Shown in pieces: positions 15,560-23,783 of a stretch of 56,798 nucleotides of DNA; positions within the stretch are counted from its first letter, which is position 1, and the number at the start of each line of letters is the position of its first letter. A program made the position numbers and the translations under genes. The notes beneath the pieces were generated by a model. That model made no database searches, was not told where the DNA came from, and saw only the letters and a list, made by a program, of their open reading frames with translations. The stretch lies in the NCBI GenBank assembly GCA_016215025.1, contig JACRMI010000022.1, positions 1 to 56,798 of the forward strand, written 5' to 3'. The DNA is from Chloroflexota bacterium. GTDB lineage: Bacteria > Chloroflexota > Anaerolineae > UBA4142.

Positions 15560-17344
15560 TCACGGACTGCCATCCACATGTACAATGCATTCCGGCGGAC
15601 AGACAACGGCGCACAGCGTACAACCCACGCAAATGTTTGGATCGATGATCGCTTTGGCTTTGGGTTTCTGATCTGCGCTCGCGCGATAGGTTTCTTCACT
15701 TTGCAAAATCGCGGGACAGCCGGTGCGGAAACACAAACCACACGCGATGCATTCTTCTGCGATGACCTTGAACGCGACTTTGGCTTTGGACTTTTCTTCC
15801 GGAATCAACACGCACGGACCTTCGGAAATTACGACCGCAGGTCCATCGAATTTGAGCGCGTCGCGCACAGCCGCCGTCACTTCGTCGGGACGAAACGCGC
15901 TCGCGCGCTTGACAAACTCAACGCCGATGGCGCGGCATATCGCCTCGTAATCGACTTTTTTCGATGGTTCACCGTGAATGTTTTTGCCGGTGCCGGCGTG
16001 ATCTTCTTGCCCGGTCATGCCCGTCGTGCGATTGTCCATAATCACGACGGTGGTCTTGCCGCCGTTGTAAACCGCATCCATCAATGGCGCGACACCGCTG
16101 TGCAAGAATGTCGAGTCGCCGATCACGGCCAGCGTTTTCTGCTCACCGGCTTTTTCAAAACCGAATGCTGTACCAATCGATGCGCCCATCGCAAACGATG
16201 TGTTCATCGTGTTGTACGGTGGCAGACCGCCAAGTGTGTAACAGCCAATATCGCCGGTGACCGTAATGCCTGGAATGCGATTGAGCGACGTATATGTTCC
16301 GCGATGCGGACAACCGATGCACAACATCGGCGGGCGCGCGGGTGTTGCAACCTCTTTGGAGAAATCTGTCGGCGCGACAGTGCCGTTCATTTGCTGCGCG
16401 ATCAGTTCGGGCAAAAGCTCGCCGATGTTCGTAAAGCGTTCCTTGCCGACCAAATTCTGCACGCCCCAGAAGCGGAGTTGCTCTTCGAGGAATGGCTCGC
16501 CTTCTTCGATGACGTAAACCGTTTTGTATTGCTTGCAAAAATCGACGAGCTTTTGTTTCGGCAGCGGGAACGTCATGCCCAGCTTGAACATATCGGGATC
16601 CGGCAGAACTTCGCGCGCATATTCGTAAATGACGCCGCTCGTAATGACGCCGTAATCCGCTTTGCCCGTGCCCTTTTCGATAAAGTTAACCGGGCATTCT
16701 TCGGCGTATTCTTCCAGCACGCGCATTTTCTTTTCGAGCGGACCGCGATGCAATTTAGCAAATGGTGGCTCGACCCACTTGATGTTATCTTTGACGAATG
16801 GCTTTTTCGCCACGGTCACACGTTCGCCTGGTTCGACCAAACCTTTGGTGTGCGCGAGCCGCATCGTGATACGCACCATTACCGGCGTTTCAAATTGTTC
16901 GCTGACTTGGTACGCCAGCTTGATGAAATCTTTCGCCTCTTGATTGTCTGCCGGTTCGAACATCGGAATCTTTGCAAATTTCGCAAAATATCGATTATCC
17001 TGTTCGTTTTGCGAGCTGTGCGTCCCAGGATCGTCCGCGCTAAGAACGACGAAACCCGCATTCGTTCCCGTGTATGGAAAAACCATGAACGAGTCCGATG
17101 CGACATTCAAGCCGACATGCTTAACCGACACGAATGCGCGCACGCCTGCGACCGCCGCGCCCATCGCTTCGTCGAACGCAACTTTTTCGTTGACTGCCCA
17201 CTGCGCCTGAACATCCGGATAATGCGCTAGACTCTCAAGAATTTCGGTTGCGGGTGTGCCAGGATAACTCGACGCAAATACCACGCCCGATTCCCATACA
17301 CCCCGCGCGATGGCTTGATCGCCGGACATTAATTGTTTCGTCAT
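15560..17344 (-). CDS. iorA: Indolepyruvate:ferredoxin oxidoreductase alpha subunit (pair 2)
   Basis: A 594-residue IorA paralogue. MSGDQAIARGVWESGVVFASSYPGTPATE opens the pyrimidine domain, GDIGCYTLGGLPPYN and GDSTFLHSG with MDNRTTGMTGQEDHAGTG form the thiamine-diphosphate domain, and CIACGLCFRTGCP plus CVGCTLCAVVCPP form two [4Fe-4S] motifs. The ATG at 17344 is preceded by GGAG at 6-nt spacing; the ATG at 17356 lacks one. Function as for pair 1: arylpyruvate oxidation coupled to ferredoxin. The reduced ferredoxin could feed benzoyl-CoA reductase encoded upstream in the same strand run (inference). Confidence 0.92.
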   Translation of the reverse strand: MTKQLMSGDQAIARGVWESGVVFASSYPGTPATEILESLAHYPDVQAQWAVNEKVAFDEAMGAAVAGVRAFVSVKHVGLNVASDSFMVFPYTGTNAGFVVLSADDPGTHSSQNEQDNRYFAKFAKIPMFEPADNQEAKDFIKLAYQVSEQFETPVMVRITMRLAHTKGLVEPGERVTVAKKPFVKDNIKWVEPPFAKLHRGPLEKKMRVLEEYAEECPVNFIEKGTGKADYGVITSGVIYEYAREVLPDPDMFKLGMTFPLPKQKLVDFCKQYKTVYVIEEGEPFLEEQLRFWGVQNLVGKERFTNIGELLPELIAQQMNGTVAPTDFSKEVATPARPPMLCIGCPHRGTYTSLNRIPGITVTGDIGCYTLGGLPPYNTMNTSFAMGASIGTAFGFEKAGEQKTLAVIGDSTFLHSGVAPLMDAVYNGGKTTVVIMDNRTTGMTGQEDHAGTGKNIHGEPSKKVDYEAICRAIGVEFVKRASAFRPDEVTAAVRDALKFDGPAVVISEGPCVLIPEEKSKAKVAFKVIAEECIACGLCFRTGCPAILQSEETYRASADQKPKAKAIIDPNICVGCTLCAVVCPPECIVHVDGSP

Positions 17345-17368
17345 TGAAAACTCCATGAATGCGATTCA

Positions 17369-17416
17369 GGAGTCAAGCCTTTAGGCGGTCGATCGACCAG
17401 CCAAAGCTTCGACTCC
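17369..17416. repeat. 48-nt near-perfect palindrome upstream of iorA2
   Basis: GGAGTC (17369-17374) to GACTCC (17411-17416), with GGTCGATCGACC at the centre; most of a ~23-bp stem pairs. It lies between the amidohydrolase stop and the iorA2 ribosome site. Confidence 0.7.
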
Positions 17417-17431
17417 AAGCTTTCCAATCGA

Positions 17432-18277
17432 TTAAGATAACCCCAAAACCCGCGCCGCATTCGCGCCAAGAACCTTATCCAGTGTGTTTTGCTTTAGCAC
17501 CAAACCGCGAATCACTTCAAGGTTGCGCTTGATGTACGGCATCCCAGGCCAGTCTGAACCAAAGATGATCTTGTCGGCGTTGCGCTCGAATTCTGGAAAG
17601 TATTCGAGCAATTTGTGCGGCGGCAAGCCCGCAATTTCCATATAGACATTTTCGTGCAAGCGCGAAAGGAAAAATGCACGATCGTACCAGAACCCGCGCC
17701 CGCTATGCGCCATCACAATCTTCAAGTTCGGAAAATCGACGGCGACATCGTCGAGCGTGAGCGGGTCGCCGAATTTAAGTTTCGCGCCGCGAAAGACCGA
17801 CGAGCCGGTATGCACCATCAATGGAATGCCCAACGATTGCGCGACGGCGTACATCGGATACATGCGTGCATCGTTTGGAAAAAAGTGTTGATAGGTTGGA
17901 TAAATCTTGATCCCCCGAAAACCGTCTTGGGTAACCAATCGCTCCAACTCTAGCCCCGGTCGCGTCTCCAGGTGCGGATTGATGTTGCAGAATGGGATCA
18001 AGCGCCGACTGCCACGACAGAAATCGCGGACGTAATCATTCGGCGTGATGCCGGTAGTGATCGGACTGGATTCGGCAAGTACAACCGCATAATCCACGCC
18101 ACACTCGTCGAGATGTTTCTCCAACGTTTCTTTCGACGCGGCAATGGAATTGAGATATTGTTCTGGACCTAGGATGCGGTCCTGTTCATTGAGATTATTG
18201 GCAGCCCACTCAAAAACCCAGGGCTTCCACATCTCCGAGCGCCCGACGTGAACATGGAAGTCAATGACCGGTGACAT
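17432..18277 (-). CDS. Amidohydrolase-2 family (ACMSD-like) metal hydrolase/decarboxylase
   Basis: A 281-residue TIM-barrel protein of the amidohydrolase-2 family. IDFHVHVG carries the HxH metal ligands, IPLMVHTGSSVFRG a central histidine, IVMAHSGRGFWYDRAFF a further histidine and IIFGSDWPGMPYIK the catalytic aspartate. The family includes ACMSD-type decarboxylases and ring-product hydrolases. The ATG at 18277 lies 1 bp after the stop of the SDR gene. In an anaerobic aromatic cluster it may act on a carboxylated or cyclic intermediate; the reaction is not known. Confidence 0.75.
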   Translation of the reverse strand: MSPVIDFHVHVGRSEMWKPWVFEWAANNLNEQDRILGPEQYLNSIAASKETLEKHLDECGVDYAVVLAESSPITTGITPNDYVRDFCRGSRRLIPFCNINPHLETRPGLELERLVTQDGFRGIKIYPTYQHFFPNDARMYPMYAVAQSLGIPLMVHTGSSVFRGAKLKFGDPLTLDDVAVDFPNLKIVMAHSGRGFWYDRAFFLSRLHENVYMEIAGLPPHKLLEYFPEFERNADKIIFGSDWPGMPYIKRNLEVIRGLVLKQNTLDKVLGANAARVLGLS

Positions 18278-18278
18278 G

Positions 18279-19043
18279 CTATCCAATTGTCGTATAGCCG
18301 CCGCTCGCGCTAAAGATTTGCCCGGTCATATACGCCGACATGTCGGACGCGAGAAACAAAATCACATTTGCAATGTCGATCGGTTCGGCGAGCCGGCGCA
18401 GCGGATACGCTTTCGCCAGTTTCTCCGCGCCGCCTGCGCCTTCGATGAAACCCTGCGCCCCCGGTGTGTTGCAAATTCCCGGTGCGACGCCGTTGACCGT
18501 GATGTTAAATCGTCCGACTTCTTTTGCAAACGCTTTGGTGAACGCCGCCACACCGCCCTTCGCCGCCGAGTACACGCTGAGGTACGGCTCGCCGATGCGT
18601 CCCGCATCCGAAATCAAATTGACGATGCGCCCGTACTTTTGCGCAGTCATCGCGTCCAGAACCGCACGTGAGGAATTCAGTGTGCCGAACAACGTCACGC
18701 GAATATCGCGTTCGTAATCCTGCGGCGTCATATCCTTGAACAACTTGGTTGTCCACACCGCCGCGTTGTTCACCAAAATGTCGATGCGACCGTGCGCGTC
18801 AAGCGCCGCTCTCGCCATCGCTTGCGTACTTTCGGCGCTCGTCACATCCGTCTTGAATGCGATGGCTCTGCCGCCTTTGGATTGAATTTCGTCTGCAACA
18901 CTCTTCGCGCTTGTCTCGTCCAAATCGGCGATGGTCAAGCACGCACCCGCTTGTGCCAACAGCAACGCCGTTTCACGACCGATGCCACGACCACCGCCGG
19001 TTACGATTGCACTTTTTCCAACAAGATCAATGTTTACTGCCAT
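18279..19043 (-). CDS. BadH-like short-chain dehydrogenase
   Basis: A 254-residue SDR: TGGGRGIG nucleotide motif, NNAAV, catalytic SDAGRIGEPYLSVYSAAKGG (Ser, Tyr, Lys) and C-terminal FSASGGYTTIG. The catalytic segment and C-terminus resemble BadH (2-hydroxycyclohexanecarboxyl-CoA dehydrogenase). The ATG at 19043 follows GGAG; the frame continues to 19142 only through a dispersed palindromic repeat. It lies two genes downstream of bzdQ. No zinc-type 6-hydroxycyclohexenecarbonyl-CoA dehydrogenase occurs in the window, so this enzyme is a candidate replacement at that step (inference). Confidence 0.85.
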   Translation of the reverse strand: MAVNIDLVGKSAIVTGGGRGIGRETALLLAQAGACLTIADLDETSAKSVADEIQSKGGRAIAFKTDVTSAESTQAMARAALDAHGRIDILVNNAAVWTTKLFKDMTPQDYERDIRVTLFGTLNSSRAVLDAMTAQKYGRIVNLISDAGRIGEPYLSVYSAAKGGVAAFTKAFAKEVGRFNITVNGVAPGICNTPGAQGFIEGAGGAEKLAKAYPLRRLAEPIDIANVILFLASDMSAYMTGQIFSASGGYTTIG

Positions 19044-19060
19044 TGTAAACTCTCCATCGG

Positions 19061-19141
19061 TCATTTCGAGCCGCCTAGCGGCGAGAAATCTCTCTATCGA
19101 TGAGAATGAGATTTCTCGTCGCTCCGCTCCTCGAAATGACA
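19061..19141. repeat. Dispersed palindromic repeat (TCATTTCGAG type)
   Basis: Ends TCATTTCGAG (19061-19070) and CTCGAAATGA (19130-19139) pair, with inner GAGAAATC and GATTTCTC arms. It is closely related to the repeat at 51958-52096. It adds about 32 spurious codons to the frame of the SDR gene. Confidence 0.8.
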
Positions 19142-19149
19142 TTTCTAAT

Positions 19150-19386
19150 TTATTTCTTCCTCGTAAATATCGTTCGCATGATACCGATCAACGTGCAACT
19201 GTCGCACGATGGATCGAAATTTTCTGTGATCGCCCAGTTCTCAACGCGAACCTCGTGTCCTGTCGATTCATATAAATCGACAAATTCTTTTACGCGAACC
19301 GGGAACGTCGAAAATTGCCGCGTCCAACCTTGCGCGATCAGTTCTTGTTCGATTGCCGCAATTTCTTGTTGAGTAGGCGCTTGCAT
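19150..19386 (-). CDS. Small CxxC protein coupled to benzoyl-CoA reductase genes
   Basis: A 78-residue protein I do not recognise. Its ATG lies 1 bp past the bzdQ stop, so it is translationally coupled. It has an N-terminal acidic helix (QQEIAAIEQELIAQGW), a central FPVRVKEFVDLYESTGHEVRVE segment and a C-terminal DPSCDSCTLIGIMRTIFTRK with a Cys-x2-Cys pair that could bind metal or act in redox. No signal peptide or membrane segment. Its placement suggests a role with the reductase, such as assembly, electron delivery or cluster maintenance. That is inference from context only. Confidence 0.7.
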   Translation of the reverse strand: MQAPTQQEIAAIEQELIAQGWTRQFSTFPVRVKEFVDLYESTGHEVRVENWAITENFDPSCDSCTLIGIMRTIFTRKK

Positions 19387-19387
19387 G

Positions 19388-20227
19388 TCAACCGATAGCT
19401 AATGGTTCGGCTTGCTCGGCAAAGACTTCGCCCGCACTAACCTTGTTGTATCGACGGAGTGCCAAAATCGCCGCGCCGAGTGCCGCCGTGTATTGCGGCA
19501 TGTCGCCGGCAGGCACATTCACTTTGGATTTCAATTGTTCGGAGACGACGCGCGCCATCGTATCGAAACGCAAGATACCGCCGACCAAAGTGTATTCCGG
19601 TTCCGCGCCGACGCGCTTCATCAATTGCACCGAACGTTCGGTGAGCGACACGACTGCGCCGTGCATAATGTCCGCCGGTGAAACTCCCGCCGACACGTGA
19701 TTGATCACTTCGGATTCGGCGAACACGGCGCACACTCCCGAAATCGCAACAGCTTGTTTCGACGTTGCCATCAATGGACCGATTTCTTCGGTCTTGTAAC
19801 TCATGTAGCGCGCCGTCTTTTCGAGGAATGCGCCGGTGCCGGCCGCGCACTTGTCGTTGAGACGGAACGATTTCACCTTGCCGGTCTCGTCGAGCTTGCA
19901 GGCTTTCATCGTTTGTCCGCCCACGTCGAGCACAGTGCGCGTGTTGGGGAAAAAGTGGCGCGCGCCGCGTGATTGCGCGGTAAGATCGGTAACATACACA
20001 TCGCGGAACGGAATCAAGTAGCGACCATAACCGGTTGTTGCGATGTACACGACATCCTTTTCCCACAAACCCGCATCGCCGAGCGCAAGATGATACGCCT
20101 TGGTCGCCGCTTCGACCAATTTAAATCCGGTCGTAATCATGCCTTTGCCAACGATTTTATTATCGCCGTTGATAATGACGGCTTTCGTATACGTCGAGCC
20201 AACGTCAATACCTGCGGTGTAATTCAT
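19388..20227 (-). CDS. bzdQ: Benzoyl-CoA reductase ATPase-module subunit, BzdQ-like
   Basis: A 279-residue BadF/BadG/BcrA/D-type ASKHA ATPase. [13 protein letters not shown] is the phosphate-binding loop; [26 protein letters not shown] and [14 protein letters not shown] carry the two cysteines expected to hold a [4Fe-4S] cluster shared between the two ATPase subunits. It drives ATP-dependent electron transfer to the ring-reducing subunits. Both ATPase subunits here are ~280 residues, as in the Azoarcus Bzd type, unlike Thauera BcrA (~440). The ATG overlaps the bzdP stop (ATGA). The gene order N-O-P-Q also matches Azoarcus bzd. Confidence 0.88.
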   Translation of the reverse strand: MNYTAGIDVGSTYTKAVIINGDNKIVGKGMITTGFKLVEAATKAYHLALGDAGLWEKDVVYIATTGYGRYLIPFRDVYVTDLTAQSRGARHFFPNTRTVLDVGGQTMKACKLDETGKVKSFRLNDKCAAGTGAFLEKTARYMSYKTEEIGPLMATSKQAVAISGVCAVFAESEVINHVSAGVSPADIMHGAVVSLTERSVQLMKRVGAEPEYTLVGGILRFDTMARVVSEQLKSKVNVPAGDMPQYTAALGAAILALRRYNKVSAGEVFAEQAEPLAIG

Positions 20228-21060
20228 GCGACACCTTCCTTCGCATGACCAAGGTCACCTCGGTGATGCGGCACACGACTCGCTTTGATGCGATCCATCG
20301 CGAACAACGCTGCACCGAGTGCGCCCATCAAGTGCGCTTCGCCGCCCGTGTTCACTTTGAATCCCAGCATCTGATTGATGACTTCGACCATGCCTTGGTT
20401 CTTGGTCACACCGCCGGTGAACGTCACTTCCGATTCGATTCCGACACGGCGCAACAACGCCATCGAACGCGTGCCAATCGATTTGTGAACGCCCCACAAA
20501 ATATCTTCGACCTTTTTGCCTTTGCCGAGCCAGGACAAAACTTCCGATTCGGCAAAGACCGTGCAGGTCGTCGAAATCGGCACGGCTTTTTCAGCGCGCA
20601 TCGCCGTGGGTCCCAATTCGGGCAATGGAATTTCGAGCGCGAATGCTGCTGCTTGCAAAAAGCGTCCTGTGCCCGCCGCGCATTTATCGTTCATGCAAAA
20701 ATCGACGACTTCGCCATTCTCGCGCACACGAATCGCTTTCGTATCCTGCCCGCCCATATCGAGCACGGTGCGCGTCCCAGGAAACATGTGGACTGCGCCG
20801 CGCGCGTGACAACTGATTTCGGTGATCTGCGTATCGCCGAACGTAACTTTATAACGACCATATCCCGTACCGACGACGTACTCGACTCGTTCATCTTCAA
20901 TGCCTGCATCTTTGACGGCGATTTGAAACGCATTCTCCGCCGCCGTTACGACATTCGATCCGGTATCGATGAGCGCGCGCCCGACGATCTGCGCATTCTC
21001 ATCGACTATAACTGCCTTGGTTTGGGTTGACCCAACGTCAACGCCGCCCGCGTATGCCAT
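20224..21060 (-). CDS. bzdP: Benzoyl-CoA reductase ATPase-module subunit, BzdP-like
   Basis: A 278-residue ASKHA ATPase, paralogue of the next gene: [40 protein letters not shown] and [14 protein letters not shown], with two cluster cysteines. With BzdQ it binds the [4Fe-4S] cluster that takes electrons from ferredoxin and passes them on upon ATP hydrolysis. The ATG at 21060 is preceded by GGAGG. It is translationally coupled to bzdQ. The related 2-hydroxyacyl-CoA dehydratase activators are homodimers, so a distinct P/Q pair supports a ring reductase. Confidence 0.88.
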   Translation of the reverse strand: MAYAGGVDVGSTQTKAVIVDENAQIVGRALIDTGSNVVTAAENAFQIAVKDAGIEDERVEYVVGTGYGRYKVTFGDTQITEISCHARGAVHMFPGTRTVLDMGGQDTKAIRVRENGEVVDFCMNDKCAAGTGRFLQAAAFALEIPLPELGPTAMRAEKAVPISTTCTVFAESEVLSWLGKGKKVEDILWGVHKSIGTRSMALLRRVGIESEVTFTGGVTKNQGMVEVINQMLGFKVNTGGEAHLMGALGAALFAMDRIKASRVPHHRGDLGHAKEGVA

Positions 21061-21090
21061 GGATTATATCCTCCGCTGATTCTTTTAATC

Positions 21091-21139
21091 GCGTGATGCG
21101 TGATGCGTGAAAATCACGCATCACGTTTCACGAATTACG
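21091..21139. repeat. Seven-word heptad array between bzdO and bzdP
   Basis: Words GCGTGAT, GCGTGAT, GCGTGAA are followed in the same 7-nt phase by complementary words AATCACG, CATCACG, TTTCACG, AATTACG. The stop codon of bzdO (21135-21137) lies within the last word. Confidence 0.92.
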
Positions 21140-22433
21140 CCGCCGTTTGTGCGTGCAATCGTCTGGTTGCGAGTCCCTCAAAGAACGCGTCGATGCGATT
21201 CTTCATCTGTGCTTCGGATACCACGCGCTTGTCCATCATGTCCGATTCGATAAAGAGCGTCGCCACGTCGCGCGTTTCCATCACCCAGCGACGATTATCT
21301 GCCAAGCCGGTTGAAGTCGTGCGGCAGGATTTGATCGGATGATAGACAATGCCATCGATGCCGAACGTATCGATTTGATCGACGATCCATTGATTCTGGA
21401 ACATCATGGCGTCCATCGCGTGACGCAAACTAACCAGCACGCCTTCGGCGAGACTTTCGATCGGGCGATTGAGATCGTATTGAAATCCCAGGTCTGCGCC
21501 GCCGGAGGCGAACCAAAGATAGGAGGACGTGACGAACGTGCCGCCCCATTCCGAGAACAATTCGTAGAATCGGCGGAAGATGGGATAGCACGGTACACCC
21601 ACAATCGAGAGACGATATTTTTCGTCGCGCAACGTACCGATACCGTGCGCGGCTTTGTATTCCATTTCCGTAACTAGATCTTCAAAATATTTTGCGCCTT
21701 CGGCGGTGCCGCGCAACGCATTCACCACGCCGAGATAGATCGTGCCTTCGTTGAGCGCGTTAAAGAGCGCGGGCCGCGCTGTGTTCAACTGCAACACGCG
21801 GCGATACGCAGCGGTCATTCGATTCGTCTTGCTCATCACGTCGCGCAATTTGTCGATGTCGAATTTTTTGTTGGTGAGTTTTTCGCACAGCGCGATCAGC
21901 TCTAGCAATTGAGCTTGGACATACTTGCGATCCGCTTCAAATGTCGATTCGGCGCGCCAGTCTAACATGTTGAGCGCGCGCGACCCAGGTGCATCGAGCG
22001 TGAACACGGGGCAATCGTACATGCGCTCCCATACTTCGCCCCATTTCAAATATGTGTTGCACGCGTTCGTCAAAATCGCCAGCGATGGCTGAGGAATCGT
22101 TCCCATCGGATGCACGCCGTTGCGTAACTGCATGGCGATGTCAGCTTTGACGTAGCCGCAAATGTCGGGTGAATAACCATAGTCTTCCGCTTCGGTCAGA
22201 TATTCGTGCGCGACTCGGCGCACGGCCATCTGCAACGAATGAATTTCGGGAAAGACGGTGTGATAATCGAATACGCGCAAAATTTCTTGCAGACTGCCCA
22301 TGACGAACACGTACGCGGCTGGCTCGTTGCGCTGCTTTGCGGTCGTGAGCGAATCGAACCACTCGCGGAACAAGCGCCCACCTTCGGCGTTTCCGCGTCC
22401 AACTATATTTTGACCAGTTGAGGTATCTGGCAT
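21135..22433 (-). CDS. bzdO: Benzoyl-CoA reductase ring-reducing subunit, BzdO-like
   Basis: A 432-residue HgdB/BcrB-family protein. Conserved cysteines for an active-site [4Fe-4S] cluster are present (PDICGYVKAD, LTNACNTYLKW, the CPVF stretch, KSCRTTS). It heterodimerises with BzdN to reduce benzoyl-CoA to cyclohexa-1,5-diene-1-carbonyl-CoA. Length matches BcrB/BzdO (~430-450). The ATG at 22433 follows AGGAGC. Its neighbours bzdN, P, Q and the Dch and Oah genes make a benzoyl-CoA substrate far more likely than 2-hydroxyglutaryl-CoA. Confidence 0.88.
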   Translation of the reverse strand: MPDTSTGQNIVGRGNAEGGRLFREWFDSLTTAKQRNEPAAYVFVMGSLQEILRVFDYHTVFPEIHSLQMAVRRVAHEYLTEAEDYGYSPDICGYVKADIAMQLRNGVHPMGTIPQPSLAILTNACNTYLKWGEVWERMYDCPVFTLDAPGSRALNMLDWRAESTFEADRKYVQAQLLELIALCEKLTNKKFDIDKLRDVMSKTNRMTAAYRRVLQLNTARPALFNALNEGTIYLGVVNALRGTAEGAKYFEDLVTEMEYKAAHGIGTLRDEKYRLSIVGVPCYPIFRRFYELFSEWGGTFVTSSYLWFASGGADLGFQYDLNRPIESLAEGVLVSLRHAMDAMMFQNQWIVDQIDTFGIDGIVYHPIKSCRTTSTGLADNRRWVMETRDVATLFIESDMMDKRVVSEAQMKNRIDAFFEGLATRRLHAQTAA

Positions 22434-22446
22434 GATATGCTCCTGC

Positions 22447-22517
22447 TGTCATGCTGAGCAAAGCGACGCAGCTCGCAACGCAGAATAGCGAGTCCCTTCG
22501 CTCCGCTCAGGGTGACA
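22447..22517. repeat. Dispersed palindromic repeat (CTGAGC/GCTCAGG type)
   Basis: TGTCATGCTGAGC (22447-22459) and GCTCAGGGTGACA (22505-22517) form the ends, with the internal core CTTCGCTCCGCTCAGG. It fills the gap between bzdN and bzdO. Confidence 0.8.
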
Positions 22518-22519
22518 AG

Positions 22520-23683
22520 CTATTCAAACAGAATGCTTTCGACAAAAGTCTCAAGCTGGATTTGAAGACTATCGAACGCCGTCATGCGTTCTTCAAACTC
22601 GGTGACAAAGTATGGCAGGTTCGTCTTGTCAAAATGTTTGCTGTACGCGACTTGCTCTTCCAACCCCGGTTCGCACATCTTCGCCGCGCTGACGATCACG
22701 GCTTGGGCGTTGGAATTCGCGACGCGCTCGGCGAGCATCTTTTCTTTCGGCTTGCGCAGATCGTGCTGCACCGGGCTGTACGACGAACAGTTGATGTACG
22801 CATCGGCAAGATTCCACAGTGGATCGCCAGTGCCTTTCACATCGTCGAGCAGCCAGCGCAGACCAATCAACAAATCGTCGTCGACGACGTAGCACGACTG
22901 ACCGATAACGCGCAGCAAATCCAGCGGCGGCGTTTCACAGAAACCGCCTTCGTAGACGACGCGAATCTTGTCTTGTTTTTTGGCGGCGCGAGATTTGATT
23001 TGAGGGATGAGTGCGGTCAATAATTCATTGTGCTCTTCGCGCGGCATCATTCCGCCGAGATTGACCAGCACAAATGCTTCGTCAATCGACAAGAGCCAGG
23101 GCGTCTCGCGCTTGATCGCGTACAGCTCGCGCATCAATCGTCGATTTTCGTTGAATACTTGAATCGAGTTGAACAGCGCGGCGATGTCTACTGTCTTGCC
23201 CGTGACCTTTTCAATTTCGAGATGAACACGATCATATTCATTGCGTAGGTATTCGACCGAATACGCGGAGTTGGCATTTTGAGGGAGGTAAAGAATTTGC
23301 GAAGGGAATGGGAAATTTCTGCCCCAGATGCCGGCGAGGTTGCGGGCCACATCGCAGATGGGGTGCGTTACGAACATGTCGAGTTCGACCGTTCCTGACA
23401 AACATAATTCGAGCGAGCTACGTACGATGGAGCAAATATATGAACCGAAATGCGAATCAGCGCGTTTGCGTTCCATTTGTGAGCCGTGCAATTTCACAGG
23501 AAGCATTCCCGCCGCGTGCGCAATTTCTTCGGGGAAGTAAACTTGGAAATGTCCGAGCACCTTGCCGCCGTTTTCGCGCCAACGCTTGACGGTCGGAAAA
23601 GTCGTGTCCTCTATCAAGTCACGGCATATTGAAAGAACTACGTCTAGAGGTTTTCCTTGCCATTCGGTAAAAACTGCTGACAT
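22520..23683 (-). CDS. bzdN: Benzoyl-CoA reductase ring-reducing subunit, BzdN-like
   Basis: A 387-residue HgdB/BcrC-family protein: [30 protein letters not shown] at the N-terminus, [17 protein letters not shown] and [14 protein letters not shown] with cluster cysteines, and [15 protein letters not shown] and [13 protein letters not shown] further on. It forms the catalytic dimer with BzdO. Length equals BcrC/BzdN. The ATG at 23683 has GGAGG four bases upstream. It is the first gene of the NOPQ set, preceded by a palindromic repeat and the Dch gene. Confidence 0.9.
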   Translation of the reverse strand: MSAVFTEWQGKPLDVVLSICRDLIEDTTFPTVKRWRENGGKVLGHFQVYFPEEIAHAAGMLPVKLHGSQMERKRADSHFGSYICSIVRSSLELCLSGTVELDMFVTHPICDVARNLAGIWGRNFPFPSQILYLPQNANSAYSVEYLRNEYDRVHLEIEKVTGKTVDIAALFNSIQVFNENRRLMRELYAIKRETPWLLSIDEAFVLVNLGGMMPREEHNELLTALIPQIKSRAAKKQDKIRVVYEGGFCETPPLDLLRVIGQSCYVVDDDLLIGLRWLLDDVKGTGDPLWNLADAYINCSSYSPVQHDLRKPKEKMLAERVANSNAQAVIVSAAKMCEPGLEEQVAYSKHFDKTNLPYFVTEFEERMTAFDSLQIQLETFVESILFE

Positions 23684-23706
23684 TGGACCTCCGTATATTT
23701 GCGATC

Positions 23707-23778
23707 TGTCATTGCGAGGAGCGACTCGAACGACTCCGCCGCTTCGCGGCTCCGCTCAGGACGCTCCTCGCAATGACA
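23707..23778. repeat. Dispersed palindromic repeat with perfect 17-bp arms
   Basis: TGTCATTGCGAGGAGCG (23707-23723) and its exact inverse (23762-23778) flank a GCTCCGCTCAGG core. It lies between the dienoyl-CoA hydratase stop and bzdN start. Related copies occur at 29387, 30395, 39662 and 46371. Confidence 0.92.
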
Positions 23779-23783
23779 TTCGA

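Noticed and set aside
15578..17230. Very long (550-codon) open frame on the plus strand opposite iorA2
   Set aside because: Antisense shadow of a clear IorA gene. High GC at third positions leaves the opposite frame open; its composition is rich in Arg, His and Phe, with no motifs.
19388..23683. 2-hydroxyacyl-CoA dehydratase system instead of benzoyl-CoA reductase
   Set aside because: Such systems have one homodimeric activator; here two distinct ATPase subunits occur with Dch and Oah genes.
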